Below are positions 1-8,722 of a stretch of DNA of 36,253 nt, piece by piece (positions within the stretch are counted from its first letter, which is position 1; each line of letters begins with the position of its first letter). Made by a program: the position numbers and the translations under genes. This stretch comes from Arenicellales bacterium (GTDB lineage: Bacteria > Pseudomonadota > Gammaproteobacteria > BMS3Bbin11), in the NCBI GenBank assembly GCA_029287915.1, contig JARFQE010000012.1:1-36253 (forward strand). The letters run 5' to 3'. Below the pieces are notes generated by a model. The model did not search any database, was not told where the DNA came from, and was given only the letters and a program-made list of their open reading frames with translations.

Positions 1-1320
1 TAACGCCTGTAATTCATCCAGGTCGGCATTGAAGCCTCGCTTGATGACTCCACCATCGCGTAACAGGGCAGGGGGATCGTCGACAACAGCACCATTAAGG
101 TATTCGGTTAATTCGGGATAGTGTCCGACATCTGACAACAACATATTAGTCAGTGGATCATCGAGCCCAGACAATGCATCATGCAGGGCAGGTAACTGGA
201 ATAGTGCCTGGCGCAAGAAGCTGATATCCCTGGGTCGTGCAGTCTTTAATGCGATACGTGGCAGAATCCGTTCGACATCACCAATATGACGAAGAATCTT
301 ATGCAGCTCATCGATATCTATCGTGTTCATCATCGCATCGATAGCCTGATGCCGTGACTGCAGGATAGAAATATCCCGTTCAGGACTGGATAACCAGCGT
401 CTAAGCAAACGTGATCCCATTGATGTCGAACAGGAATCCAGAACCGATAGTAAGGTATGCTCACGGCCGCCATTTAGATTGATATCCAGCTCAAGATTTC
501 GTCTCGAGGCTGCATCAATAATGACATGGCAACCATGATGCTCCGTTTTCAGATTATTGATATGGGGCAGCGTATCGCCCTGGGTATCACGAGCATAGTG
601 GATGACAGCACCGGCTGCCTGCAGGGCTAGAATATCATCTTCAATATCGAAGGCAGCCAGGCTCTGGACGTTGAACTGCTTTTGTAATGATTCGGTGGCC
701 GTTTTGGTATTTAGATACCAGTCTGGTATGCCCTGCAAACTGACGTTCTCGGGTAGCAGGGCCTTGACTTGATCGAAGATGTTTTCACCTACGAGTACTT
801 CAGCGGGTTGTAGTCGCTGAATCTCAGCACCCAGATTCATCGCATCAGGCAGGTGCCTGGCATTAAAGCGCCCCGAAGAGAGTTCAAGCCATGCAATACC
901 ATAAGCGTTTTTTGCAGCCGATATTGCCATTAAAAGATTTTCTTTCTTTTCATCCAGTAAACTTTCGTCGGTCAGCGTACCGGGAGTAATAACACGAACA
1001 ACCTTGCGTTCAACCGGGCCTTTACCTGTAGAGGGGTCGCCAATTTGTTCACAGATGGCAATGGATTCGCCTTTGTGGGTGAGGCGTGCCAGGTATTGTT
1101 CAGCAGCATGGTAAGGGACACCACACATTGGGATCGGTTGTCCCGCTGACTGGCCACGTTCAGTCAGGGTGATATCGAGTAGCTTCGCTGCCTTGCTCGC
1201 ATCATCAAAGAATAATTCATAGAAATCTCCCATACGGTAGAACAGCAGGATATCCGGATATTCACTCTTGAGGCGAAGATATTGCCGAATCATCGGGGTG
1301 TGCTGTTGATTTCCTGTCAT
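1..1320 (-). CDS. mutS: DNA mismatch repair protein MutS, N-terminal part (runs off the left edge)
   Basis: MutS recognises base mismatches and small loops in DNA and recruits MutL. The visible 440 codons cover roughly the first half of a protein normally near 850 residues. They include the mismatch-reading domain I with the Phe-Tyr-Glu motif (Phe33, Glu35, inside GDFYELF), the connector domain, and the start of the lever/core domain (TARPRD segment, then a DGGVI motif near the cut). The ATPase domain lies outside the window. The start ATG at 1320 gives an N-terminus ([12 protein letters not shown]) that matches the family well. It lies 24 bases downstream of the suhB stop on the same strand, so the two genes are probably co-transcribed. 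I see no strong Shine-Dalgarno sequence, which fits translation following suhB. No frameshift is visible. The identification is secure. Confidence 0.97.
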   Translation of the reverse strand, partial: MTGNQQHTPMIRQYLRLKSEYPDILLFYRMGDFYELFFDDASKAAKLLDITLTERGQSAGQPIPMCGVPYHAAEQYLARLTHKGESIAICEQIGDPSTGKGPVERKVVRVITPGTLTDESLLDEKKENLLMAISAAKNAYGIAWLELSSGRFNARHLPDAMNLGAEIQRLQPAEVLVGENIFDQVKALLPENVSLQGIPDWYLNTKTATESLQKQFNVQSLAAFDIEDDILALQAAGAVIHYARDTQGDTLPHINNLKTEHHGCHVIIDAASRRNLELDINLNGGREHTLLSVLDSCSTSMGSRLLRRWLSSPERDISILQSRHQAIDAMMNTIDIDELHKILRHIGDVERILPRIALKTARPRDISFLRQALFQLPALHDALSGLDDPLTNMLLSDVGHYPELTEYLNGAVVDDPPALLRDGGVIKRGFNADLDELQAL

Positions 1321-1344
1321 CAGGGAATGCCCGCTGTAATTGCT

Positions 1345-2136
1345 TTATTTATACCTTTGCATAATCGGAGAAAGCTTTCTCAGCATCTTTCTGTAGATGG
1401 CTGGACTGGCTGCCATTATATCACCCGATATAAGGTGATCGCGGCCACCATCAATCTCAGAGACTATTCCGCCCGCTTCCTGTATCAATAACACACCGGC
1501 AGCGATATCCCAGGTGTTGAGGTCGAACTCCCAGAAGCCATCGTAGCGACCGGCAGCTATCCAGGCGAGATCAAGAGCGGCAGAACCTGCACGTCTTACG
1601 CCGCTGGTCTCAGGCATCAATGCCCGGAAGCAATCAATCCAGAGATCAAGGTTTTTCGTGTCCTTGTAGGGAAAGCCCGTCGCCAGCAAAGAGTAACTCA
1701 TATTATCCGTTCTACTAACCCGGATACGGTGATCATTCAATAAAGCCCCTTCACCTTTGACCGCTGTAAACAGCTCATCCTTGATAGGATCATATACTAC
1801 CGCCACCTTAAGCACGCCTTTTTCACGCATGGCGATGGATACAGCGTATTGAGGGATGCCGTGAAGAAAATTTGTCGTGCCGTCCAGTGGATCGATTATC
1901 CATTCGAAGTCGTCACCCGCTGCGCGCCCGCTTTCTTCTGCAAAGATTGCATGATCAGGGTAGGTCTCCCTGATAGTGTTAATAATCTTCATCTCAGCCT
2001 TGTGGTCTACTTCTGAAACAAAATCAGCATGCCCTTTAACTGTGATGGTAAGACGGTCCAGTTGCTCTGCGTTGTAAGAAATAACACGGCCAGCGAGACG
2101 TGCAGCCTTGATGGCTGTATTAAGAAATGGATTCAT
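1345..2136 (-). CDS. suhB: Inositol-1-monophosphatase family protein SuhB
   Basis: This is a 263-residue member of the Mg2+-dependent inositol monophosphatase superfamily, the usual length for SuhB. The metal-binding motifs are all visible: an EESG motif near residue 70, the DPLDGTTNF signature near residues 84-92, and the C-terminal WDIAAGVLLIQEAGG motif that carries the last metal aspartate. In Escherichia coli SuhB has phosphatase activity in vitro and acts with Nus factors in antitermination of rRNA transcription; that role here is inference from family membership. It is transcribed divergently from trmJ with an 81-base gap, the same neighbour arrangement as in E. coli, and is followed closely by mutS. 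The ATG at 2136 begins a normal family N-terminus (MNPFLNTAIKAARLAG). Confidence 0.95.
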   Translation of the reverse strand: MNPFLNTAIKAARLAGRVISYNAEQLDRLTITVKGHADFVSEVDHKAEMKIINTIRETYPDHAIFAEESGRAAGDDFEWIIDPLDGTTNFLHGIPQYAVSIAMREKGVLKVAVVYDPIKDELFTAVKGEGALLNDHRIRVSRTDNMSYSLLATGFPYKDTKNLDLWIDCFRALMPETSGVRRAGSAALDLAWIAAGRYDGFWEFDLNTWDIAAGVLLIQEAGGIVSEIDGGRDHLISGDIMAASPAIYRKMLRKLSPIMQRYK

Positions 2137-2167
2137 ACGAAATTAACTCAGATAAAATTAAAAAACT

Positions 2168-2196
2168 GTTATTTTCCAAGGGCGAAACAGGCATCA
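2168..2196 (-). promoter_or_regulatory. Possible sigma-70 promoter for suhB-mutS
   Basis: On the minus strand TTGATG (complement of 2191-2196) is followed after 17 bases by AAATAA (complement of 2168-2173), about 30 bases before the suhB start. The spacing is ideal but the -10 box is only a partial match. This is a weak prediction made from sequence only. Confidence 0.3.
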
Positions 2197-2217
2197 ATTT
2201 GATACAGTCTGGACATT

Positions 2218-3060
2218 ATGAATGGAACAGAAAATTCTAACATTTATTCAGGACTTGCGTGGGCGAATATTCGCATTGTTCTGGTTGAAACCAGCCACCC
2301 GGGAAATATTGGTGCAGTGGCGCGAGCAATGAAGAACATGCTACTGGAATCATTATATCTTGTGCGGCCAAAACAGTTTCCTGATGGACAGGCAATGGCG
2401 CGATCATCTGGAGCCATAGATGTGCTGAATAATGCTGTGGTCTGTGGATCACTGGCAGAGGCGATTGCTGATTGCCAGCTTGTCATTGCTGCCAGTGCAA
2501 GAAGACGAAGCATCCCGTGGCCCATGATCAGTGCACCGGAAGCAGCATTAAAGTTGATTCAACGAGGCCAGGTGGCGCCGGTGGCACTGGTATTCGGGCG
2601 TGAGGACAGGGGACTGAACAATGAAGAACTTGACCACTGCCATTTTATGGTACAACTTCCTGCCAATCCGGAGTTTTCTTCACTGAATATTGCCGCAGCT
2701 GTTCAGGTTTTCAGTTACGAAATACGAAAAACCTTTCTTGCTGACAAGTCTTTGCAGGTGAACAATGATTCTGCTCCGGACGTCGCTAATGATTTAAATG
2801 ATGCTGACAGACCAGCAAGTAGCAACAACCTGATGAATTTGTTTACTCACCTTGAAAAAACATTAATTCAGGTCAATTTTATGCCAGCACACCGCACGCG
2901 CACCCTGATGCGAAAGCTAATGCGATTTTTCTATAAAAGTCAGATAACAGAAGAAGAAGTCAGTATATTTCGTGGTATCCTGTCTGAGCTGGATAGACTT
3001 TCATTTATAAATAAAGATCTGGAAGAGCAGATGCAAAAGTCAATTACTGAAGACGAATAA
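2218..3060 (+). CDS. trmJ: tRNA (cytidine/uridine-2'-O-)-methyltransferase TrmJ (SPOUT/TrmH family)
   Basis: TrmJ 2'-O-methylates the ribose of nucleotide 32 in the anticodon loop of several tRNAs, using S-adenosylmethionine. The 280-residue product shows an N-terminal SpoU/TrmH domain: a VETSHPGNIGAVARAMKN motif with the catalytic arginine region (residues 23-40), then FGREDRGL near residue 126 and the knot-forming motif NPEFSSLNIAAAVQVF near residue 150. The C-terminal part (from about residue 200) is the helical extension typical of TrmJ. A somewhat longer low-complexity linker (asparagine, aspartate and serine-rich) joins the two parts. The gene is divergent to suhB, as in E. coli, but is not followed by the isc genes found there. 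The ATG at 2218 is the first start in the frame. Confidence 0.93.
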   Translation: MNGTENSNIYSGLAWANIRIVLVETSHPGNIGAVARAMKNMLLESLYLVRPKQFPDGQAMARSSGAIDVLNNAVVCGSLAEAIADCQLVIAASARRRSIPWPMISAPEAALKLIQRGQVAPVALVFGREDRGLNNEELDHCHFMVQLPANPEFSSLNIAAAVQVFSYEIRKTFLADKSLQVNNDSAPDVANDLNDADRPASSNNLMNLFTHLEKTLIQVNFMPAHRTRTLMRKLMRFFYKSQITEEEVSIFRGILSELDRLSFINKDLEEQMQKSITEDE

Positions 3061-3085
3061 AGCATAAAAATTTGGAGAAGGAGTC

Positions 3086-3607
3086 ATGAAATTTTTAAAG
3101 ATTGTTCTTTTTGTAGCAGTAATACTGGCAATTGCAGGTATTTTTATGCCTCAGTCGTATACGGTAAAACGAGAAATTACAATAGCTGCTCAGGCAGATG
3201 ATATACGGGGATATGTCGAGAGTATGGACAGCTGGGAGCGCTGGGTGACCTGGGATGAAGTTCAACCACCTGCAGAGAACCGTCCAGCTCAGATGCAGTC
3301 CGGTGTGGGGTCAGGAAAATATTTTTCTGCTAATTCCGGTTCTGGATGGTTTGTGATTAAAAGTGATTCGGCTATAGATGGGTTCGAATATACAACTCAT
3401 CTGGATACCGGAAATAAGGCAACAGGCCTTGTCAGATTAGTTGAGCTAGGGCCTGAAACTAAAGTGGAATGGATTGTAAAAGGTAGCGTAAAAAGCCCGC
3501 CAGTACTCGCTCCATATATTGCAAAAAGTAAAGAGTTTCTAGTCGGCTCAGAGCTGAATCAAAACCTTAAAAACCTGAAGAAAATTATTGAACAAGAAGA
3601 AAGGTGA
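3086..3607 (+). CDS. SRPBCC (polyketide cyclase/START-like) family protein with N-terminal membrane anchor
   Basis: This 173-residue protein begins with a short basic n-region and a hydrophobic stretch (residues 4-21), which could be an uncleaved anchor or a signal peptide. What follows has the look of a SRPBCC/polyketide-cyclase fold: a beta strand (YTVKREITI), a helix with a tryptophan-rich segment (SMDSWERWVTWDE), a glycine-rich turn and later strands such as LVELGPETKVEWIVKG. Proteins of this kind bind hydrophobic ligands in a helix-grip cavity; no specific ligand can be named. A strong ribosome site (GGAGAAGGAG) lies just before the ATG. It sits 25 bases after trmJ and 33 before cpdA, so the three genes probably form one operon. 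The family call rests on pattern recognition and is moderately sure; the function is unknown. Confidence 0.75.
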   Translation: MKFLKIVLFVAVILAIAGIFMPQSYTVKREITIAAQADDIRGYVESMDSWERWVTWDEVQPPAENRPAQMQSGVGSGKYFSANSGSGWFVIKSDSAIDGFEYTTHLDTGNKATGLVRLVELGPETKVEWIVKGSVKSPPVLAPYIAKSKEFLVGSELNQNLKNLKKIIEQEER

Positions 3608-3640
3608 TATCTGGGCTGAAAGATATTAGGGTAGAGACGT

Positions 3641-4435
3641 ATGTCTCTCAATGAAGCAGTTAAATTTATTCAGGTAACTGATTCGCATTTATTTGAAACT
3701 GCCAGTCAACGCCTGATAGGTGTCAATACAGAAGACAGCCTTCGCGCCGTCATCAAACTGGTTGCTGAAGAGAACAGCGTGTCTGGGATACTTGCCACCG
3801 GCGATCTTAGCCAGGACGGTAGTCTTAAAAGTTATCAAAGGTTTGCAGATATATTACGAGACCTTGCTGTCCCCATTTACTGGACCCCGGGCAATCATGA
3901 TAACTCTGCAAGTTTTCATGCCGCACCAGAAAATTTTCCACTATCCAGACGTTCAGTAATAGAAGCGGGTAACTGGCGCATATTATTACTAGATTCTGTT
4001 CTCCCCGGATACAATAGTGGCTATCTGGCGACGACGGAACTGGATTATCTTAAGGAAAATATACGTGATGATGGTAAACATCATTTACTCGTATTGCATC
4101 ACCAGCCTGTTCCCTGTGGATCAGCATGGCTAGATACCATGAAGCTGGATAATTCCGATGATTTTTTGCGCCTTATCACTAGCAGGTCTTCTGTTAAAGC
4201 TGTGCTATATGGGCATATACATCAGGCAGGTCAACAGGATATTGCCAATATCTCATTTTTTAGCACGCCTTCAACCTGTTTCCAGTTCGCCCCCGACACG
4301 AATGAGTTTTCACTGGACTGGCGTATGCCCGGATACCGACGTTTAATGCTGTATGATGACGGCAGCATCGAAACGGATGTCATACGAGTCACTGATTTCG
4401 ATTTGAATCTTGAGCCTGCGGCGAACGGATACTAA
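3641..4435 (+). CDS. cpdA: 3',5'-cyclic AMP phosphodiesterase CpdA (class III metallophosphoesterase)
   Basis: The 264-residue product carries the full calcineurin-like metallophosphoesterase motif set of class III cyclic nucleotide phosphodiesterases: D-x-H in VTDSHLF (Asp14, His16), GDLSQDG, GNHDN, a histidine pair in LVLHHQPVPCGS, and GHIHQ near the C-terminus. The segment LLLDSVLPGYNSGYL is also typical of CpdA. It is expected to hydrolyse cAMP to 5'-AMP with a two-metal (Fe/Mn) centre and so to lower cAMP-CRP signalling. The length agrees with E. coli CpdA (about 275). It is the third gene of a likely trmJ-SRPBCC-cpdA operon. No terminator with a clear U-tract follows. Confidence 0.9.
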   Translation: MSLNEAVKFIQVTDSHLFETASQRLIGVNTEDSLRAVIKLVAEENSVSGILATGDLSQDGSLKSYQRFADILRDLAVPIYWTPGNHDNSASFHAAPENFPLSRRSVIEAGNWRILLLDSVLPGYNSGYLATTELDYLKENIRDDGKHHLLVLHHQPVPCGSAWLDTMKLDNSDDFLRLITSRSSVKAVLYGHIHQAGQQDIANISFFSTPSTCFQFAPDTNEFSLDWRMPGYRRLMLYDDGSIETDVIRVTDFDLNLEPAANGY

Positions 4436-4720
4436 TCGCTTGGAATATTGATTTATAACTAATAATCAATACCTTACAATATAATAAATAAAATTCATTA
4501 TTGCTGATGAGCCAAGCCGCTGTATCGGCATTCCAGTATTCCAATTCACCCAAAAGCCTGATCCTGGCAAACCATTACTGGCAATCCATTCTATGGAAAA
4601 TGCCATATTGAAAAGCTCAGGTTAAGGCGAAGACGGGAAGCATGGGCAGCGGTATTACTTAACAATCGATGTAATTTGCAGATATTCCATTGTGGAATAA
4701 AAGCTTTTTATGTTTCAGCG
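4436..4720. other. Intergenic region upstream of the rpsF promoter
   Basis: This 285-base stretch is AT-rich next to cpdA and more mixed towards the promoter. I find no open frame with a ribosome site, no tRNA-like cloverleaf and no convincing terminator for cpdA. It probably holds only upstream promoter DNA. Confidence 0.5.
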
Positions 4721-4749
4721 TTGTTAGCATTTTGAAAAAGTAATATAAT
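4721..4749 (+). promoter_or_regulatory. Sigma-70 type promoter of the rpsF operon
   Basis: TTGTTA (4721-4726) and a perfect TATAAT (4744-4749) are separated by exactly 17 bases. Transcription would begin near 4756 and give a leader of about 90 bases ahead of rpsF. The -35 box matches four of six consensus bases. Confidence 0.7.
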
Positions 4750-4793
4750 CCGCCGCCTTCAGTGCATAGCTGAAATACAATTAATCCTACTAA

Positions 4794-4839
4794 CTCCTTG
4801 CTTCACCAGTATTTTACGGGAAGCAATATCCGAAAGGAG
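4794..4839 (+). promoter_or_regulatory. Probable S6:S18-binding autoregulatory leader of the rpsF operon
   Basis: The leader can fold into an outer helix of six pairs, CTCCTT (4794-4799) with AAGGAG (4834-4839), stacked on an inner helix GCTTC (4800-4804) with GAAGC (4820-4824). A 9-base bulge on the 3' side (4825-4833) contains CCG (4830-4832), and the 15-base loop starts with ACC (4805-4807). An S6:S18-binding motif with a CCG bulge and a nearby ACC is known from bacterial rpsF leaders, and this element has that layout. The outer helix contains the rpsF Shine-Dalgarno sequence itself, so binding by excess S6:S18 could block translation. The pairing is seen directly; protein binding is inferred. 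Confidence 0.72.
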
Positions 4840-4844
4840 AGCAA

Positions 4845-5342
4845 ATGAGACACTACGAAATTGTGTTTCTGGTCCATCCTGACCAGAGCGAACAGGTGCC
4901 TGCCATGGTTGACCGTTATAAAACGGTAATTAATGATGCTGCTGGCACGGTACATCGACTCGAAGACTGGGGCCGTCGCCAACTGGCTTACCCGATCAAG
5001 AAAATCCACAAGGCACATTACGTACTGATGAACATCGAGTGCAGCCTTGATACCTTACGCGAAATCGAAAATATATTCCGCTTTAATGATGCCATCATTC
5101 GTTCTATTGTGTTGAAGAAAGAACAGGCAATCACTGAAGCTTCTCATCTGATGAATGAAAAAATCAGGGAAGATAGCTCTCCACGCAGAGAAGCTGCCGC
5201 TGAAGATCAGTCAGTCGAGGAATCAGATAGTGCTGAAAAGGTGCCAGAAGAAATGACTGCAGCAGAAGCGGAATCAACAGATTCAGAACAGGCCGTTAAT
5301 GAAATGGCTGATGAAGCAGAAGAAGTAAAGGAGGCTGAATAA
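4845..5342 (+). CDS. rpsF: 30S ribosomal protein S6 with long acidic C-terminal tail
   Basis: S6 binds S18 on the 30S platform. Residues 1 to about 95 are a standard S6 ferredoxin-like fold: the [18 protein letters not shown] start, the segment [21 protein letters not shown], and [12 protein letters not shown]. The protein is 165 residues, some 30 longer than E. coli S6. The added C-terminal part is rich in Glu, Ala and Ser. E. coli S6 also ends in glutamates, which RimK extends; here much of the acidic tail is gene-encoded. Start ATG 4845 follows AAGGAG with a 5-base spacer. It is the first gene of rpsF-rpsR-rplI; no priB gene lies between rpsF and rpsR, unlike E. coli. Confidence 0.97.
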   Translation: MRHYEIVFLVHPDQSEQVPAMVDRYKTVINDAAGTVHRLEDWGRRQLAYPIKKIHKAHYVLMNIECSLDTLREIENIFRFNDAIIRSIVLKKEQAITEASHLMNEKIREDSSPRREAAAEDQSVEESDSAEKVPEEMTAAEAESTDSEQAVNEMADEAEEVKEAE

Positions 5343-5344
5343 AC

Positions 5345-5575
5345 ATGTCACGTTTTTATCGTCGAAGAAAATACTGCCGTTTCACTGCTGAAGGCATTAC
5401 AGAGATCGATTACAAAGATCTTGAAACACTTAAGGCATATATCACTGAAACGGGTAAAATTATTCCCAGTCGCAATACTGGCACCAGGCCGAAGTACCAG
5501 CGTCAGCTGGCCAATGCAGTCAAAGTAGCACGCTACCTGGCCCTGTTGCCTTATACAGACAACCATAACCGTTAA
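5345..5575 (+). CDS. rpsR: 30S ribosomal protein S18
   Basis: This 76-residue basic protein is S18, partner of S6 on the small subunit platform. The start [17 protein letters not shown], the middle segment [19 protein letters not shown], and the end [18 protein letters not shown] are diagnostic. The ribosome site (AAAGGAGG, 5327-5334) lies inside the last codons of rpsF, and only two bases separate the rpsF stop from this ATG, so translation of the pair is likely coupled. That fits joint control of S6 and S18 by the leader upstream of rpsF. Confidence 0.98.
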   Translation: MSRFYRRRKYCRFTAEGITEIDYKDLETLKAYITETGKIIPSRNTGTRPKYQRQLANAVKVARYLALLPYTDNHNR

Positions 5576-5595
5576 TAAAGTATAGGATTTATCAG

Positions 5596-6042
5596 ATGGA
5601 AATCATACTACTTGAAAAAATCCGTAACCTTGGTGACCTCGGAGATCAGGTCACAGTGAAACCCGGTTATGGTCGCAACTATCTAATTCCACAGGGTAAA
5701 GCCGTCAGGGCTTCTAAAGAAAACCAGGAGATTTTTGAAAGTCGTCGCGCTGAACTCGAAGCTGCGGCCAGTGAGGCATTGAGTAAAGCTCAAGCACGAG
5801 CAGCTGAATTAGAAGGCGTCGTCATTGAAATTGCACGCCGTGCCAGTGAAGAAGGCAAACTGTTTGGATCAGTTGCCGTTAGCGATATCATTGAAGCGGT
5901 TAAGGCAACGGGTAAAGAACTTGATAAAGTCGAAGTGAATCTGCCGGAAGGAGCAATAAAAGTAATAGGTGAACATGATATTGACATTTCACTGCATCCT
6001 GAAGTCAGTCTTACTCTTAAAGTTCTGGTTACTGCTGAATAA
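5596..6042 (+). CDS. rplI: 50S ribosomal protein L9
   Basis: L9 binds 23S rRNA domain V near the L1 stalk through its N-terminal domain and extends outward through a long helix. The 148-residue product has the standard layout. The N-terminal domain contains the L9 signature (GDQVTVKPGYGRNYLIPQGKA, residues 16-36). A connecting helix rich in Glu, Ala and Arg follows (about 40-75), then a C-terminal domain with the GKLFGSVAVSDI motif. An AGGAT ribosome site lies 8 bases before the ATG. It closes the rpsF operon and is followed by a strong terminator. Confidence 0.98.
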   Translation: MEIILLEKIRNLGDLGDQVTVKPGYGRNYLIPQGKAVRASKENQEIFESRRAELEAAASEALSKAQARAAELEGVVIEIARRASEEGKLFGSVAVSDIIEAVKATGKELDKVEVNLPEGAIKVIGEHDIDISLHPEVSLTLKVLVTAE

Positions 6043-6077
6043 ATATATTCAAATCAGTCATCAAGTTAAAGTAAAAT

Positions 6078-6115
6078 AAAAGGGTTCGTGGTATCCTGCC
6101 ACGCACCCTTTTTTT
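6078..6115 (+). terminator. Intrinsic terminator of the rpsF-rpsR-rplI operon
   Basis: AGGGT (6081-6085) pairs with ACCCT (6105-6109) and CGTGG (6087-6091) pairs with CCACG (6099-6103), with one mismatch between the helices and a 7-base loop. A run of seven T (6109-6115) follows directly, and A bases at 6078-6080 can extend the stem. The element sits 35 bases after the rplI stop. Confidence 0.92.
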
Positions 6116-6235
6116 ATTTCCACTAATGTATTAGCTCAATGCAGGCAGGCAATATCAATTGGTAGAAAAGAAATATAAAAATAATAAATTACATTAATTA
6201 TTATACTTAAGTAATTGTTAATTAAAGAGTATACC

Positions 6236-7627
6236 TTGTCAAATACCGCTAGAAATAATATTGAAATCCTAAAAACTCCGCCTCACTCAATCGAAGCAGA
6301 GCGATCTGTACTGGGTGGACTGATGCTCGACAGCAGTCGCTGGGATGATGTCGCAGATATTCTGGTTGCGAATGACTTCTATCGAAAAGACCATCGCCTG
6401 ATCTTTGAAGCAATTGAAAGTCTGATCGAAGATGCAATGCCGGCAGATGTCATTACGGCACAGGAGTACCTGGATAACAGCGGGCAACTGGAAAAAGCCG
6501 GTGGCCTGTCTTATCTGGATGAACTAACACGCAATACTCCCAGTGCGGCAAACATATCTGCATATGCGAGAATTGTTCAGGAACACTCGATCATGAGGCG
6601 TCTGCTCAACACCGTCAATGATATCAACCAGACGATTTATACTCCTGAAGGTCGTACACCACAGGAGATCCTGGATTTGGCAGAACAGCAGATTTATTCG
6701 ATCTCTGACGAGGGGGCAAGACACGGCTCAGGTTTCGTTGCAGTAAATGCCCTGCTCAAACAGACAGTTGACCGAATAGAAGAATTGTTCAAATCAGATT
6801 CTGATCTCACTGGTCTATCCACCGGTTTTTCAGACCTCGATAAAATAACCACCGGTTTGCAGGATTCTGACCTGATTATCGTTGCCGGGCGTCCATCGAT
6901 GGGTAAAACATCACTGGCGATGAATATTGCCGAGAATGTCGCTGTCGGCAGTGATAAGGCTGTTGCTATCTTTAGCATGGAGATGTCTGGTGAACAACTG
7001 GTTCGACGTATGCTTACCTCGCTGGGACGTATTAATGCCCAACGAGTAAGAACAGGTTCACTACAGGAAGATGACTGGTCACGCCTGACGTCAGCGATTA
7101 ACTTGCTGAGTGAAAAAAAGATTTATATTGACGACACCCCAGGCCTTAGCCCATCGGAACTGAGAGCGAGATGTCGCCGTCTGGCAAGTCAGAATGAGGA
7201 TGGGCTAGGACTAATAATCATCGATTACTTGCAACTGATGTCGCTCGGTGGCAACACGGAAAACCGCGCGACGGAACTTTCGACCATAACCAGAAACCTC
7301 AAAACGCTGGCAAAAGAGATCAATGTGCCAGTTATTGCACTGTCTCAACTTAATAGAAGTCTTGAGCAACGCACCGACAAACGCCCTGTAATGTCCGACC
7401 TGCGTGAGTCTGGCTCAATTGAGCAGGATGCTGACCTGATCATGTTTATCTATCGTGACGAGGTATATAACAAGGATGATAGTGACAGTAAGGGCATAGC
7501 GGAAATTTTAATCAGCAAACAAAGAAATGGACCAACAGGTACCGTAAGACTGACTTTCCTCGGTGAATTTACCCGCTTTGAAAGTTTTGCTGATCCTATT
7601 GATGGTGATGCAGGTGAATATTACTAA
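6236..7627 (+). CDS. dnaB: Replicative DNA helicase DnaB
   Basis: DnaB is the hexameric 5'-3' helicase of the replication fork. The N-terminal domain begins with the family motif PPHSIEAERSVLGGLMLD. The RecA-like C-terminal domain shows Walker A GRPSMGKTSL (Lys224), Walker B LIIIDYLQLM, and the DnaB motifs ALSQLNRSLEQR and SDLRESGSIEQDAD. With this start the protein has 463 residues, a normal length. No ATG exists at the right place. TTG at 6236 is preceded by AAAGAG with a 6-base spacer, while the TTG at 6215, still in frame, would add seven residues but has a poorer ribosome site. A TATACT box at about 6201-6206 may be the -10 element. alr follows 12 bases after the stop, as in E. coli. Confidence 0.96.
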   Translation: MSNTARNNIEILKTPPHSIEAERSVLGGLMLDSSRWDDVADILVANDFYRKDHRLIFEAIESLIEDAMPADVITAQEYLDNSGQLEKAGGLSYLDELTRNTPSAANISAYARIVQEHSIMRRLLNTVNDINQTIYTPEGRTPQEILDLAEQQIYSISDEGARHGSGFVAVNALLKQTVDRIEELFKSDSDLTGLSTGFSDLDKITTGLQDSDLIIVAGRPSMGKTSLAMNIAENVAVGSDKAVAIFSMEMSGEQLVRRMLTSLGRINAQRVRTGSLQEDDWSRLTSAINLLSEKKIYIDDTPGLSPSELRARCRRLASQNEDGLGLIIIDYLQLMSLGGNTENRATELSTITRNLKTLAKEINVPVIALSQLNRSLEQRTDKRPVMSDLRESGSIEQDADLIMFIYRDEVYNKDDSDSKGIAEILISKQRNGPTGTVRLTFLGEFTRFESFADPIDGDAGEYY

Positions 7628-7639
7628 GCTTATTAATTG

Positions 7640-8722
7640 ATGACTCGCCCTGTACTAGCTTGTATTGATTTAGCAGCACTACAGCACAATCTCAACCAGG
7701 TAAAAAAGCTTGCTCCTGAAAGCAGGGTAATGGCAATTGCCAAGGCCAATGCCTATGGGCATGGTTTGTTAATGTGCAGCCAGGTTCTTGAGCAAGCTGA
7801 TGCTATTGGTCTGCTTGACCTGTCTGAGGCTATTAGCCTTAGAAAAGCAGGCATCTCTCAACCAATATGTCTACTTGAAGGATTCTTTAGTGCCGATGAA
7901 ATTCCTCAAATAATAAACAATAATCTCGAACCAGTGATACACTCACCATGGCAGCTCGACGCATTGGAAAAAATTAACGATGAAGCGGATCTGTCAGTCT
8001 GGTTAAAAGTCGACACAGGCATGAATAGACTGGGTTTTTCAGCAGCTGAGTTCAAAGATATCCTGGCCCGGTTATCCGCAATGAAATGTATTGGCAGTAT
8101 CTCGGTTATGTCCCATCTGGCAAATGCTGATGAGCCTGAAAGTTTGAATAGCACCAGGCAAATACAGGCGTTTCTAGAGATAAAAGAAGCCATCAGTCTA
8201 ACTCGTAGCCTGGCCAACTCGGCTGCCATTTTTGCTCTGCCGGAATGCCACCTGGACTGGGTTCGACCTGGTATCATGCTCTATGGTTCCTCGCCCTTTG
8301 TAGATTCAAGTGCTGAAAGCCTGAACCTTAGACCCGTCATGTCTCTGAAATCAGAAATAATTTCAATAAAGAACATAAAAGAAGGTGATGCGGTTGGTTA
8401 TGGCGGCAGCTGGATTTGCCCGCAGGACATGAAAATAGGTGTTGTCGCCTGTGGCTATGGCGATGGTTACCCACGACATGCTGCCACTGGAACACCGGTA
8501 ATGGTTGCTGGAAAATTAACAAAACTTATTGGCCGTGTGTCAATGGATATGATTACCGTCGATTTGCGTGGGGTTGATGATGCAGAAGCAGGAAGTCCTG
8601 TAGAACTGTGGGGTCGGGAGGTTTCAGTTGATACTGTCGCAAAAATGTCTGGCACCATTGCCTATGAGCTTCTGTGCGGTGTTACTGCACGGGTAAAGCG
8701 ACAGGAAGCCACCAATGGCTAA
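7640..8722 (+). CDS. alr: Alanine racemase
   Basis: Alr interconverts L- and D-alanine with pyridoxal phosphate and supplies D-alanine for peptidoglycan. The PLP-binding lysine is Lys35 in the signature MAIAKANAYGHG. The N-terminal TIM barrel is followed by a C-terminal beta domain with the catalytic tyrosine in the GYGGSW motif and the conserved GRVSMDM motif. Its 360 residues are the usual length. ATG 7640 is preceded directly by an in-frame TTG (7637), so either could be used. The gene follows dnaB closely and its last 8 bases overlap the start of radA, which suggests dnaB-alr-radA co-transcription and coupled translation of radA. Confidence 0.96.
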   Translation: MTRPVLACIDLAALQHNLNQVKKLAPESRVMAIAKANAYGHGLLMCSQVLEQADAIGLLDLSEAISLRKAGISQPICLLEGFFSADEIPQIINNNLEPVIHSPWQLDALEKINDEADLSVWLKVDTGMNRLGFSAAEFKDILARLSAMKCIGSISVMSHLANADEPESLNSTRQIQAFLEIKEAISLTRSLANSAAIFALPECHLDWVRPGIMLYGSSPFVDSSAESLNLRPVMSLKSEIISIKNIKEGDAVGYGGSWICPQDMKIGVVACGYGDGYPRHAATGTPVMVAGKLTKLIGRVSMDMITVDLRGVDDAEAGSPVELWGREVSVDTVAKMSGTIAYELLCGVTARVKRQEATNG

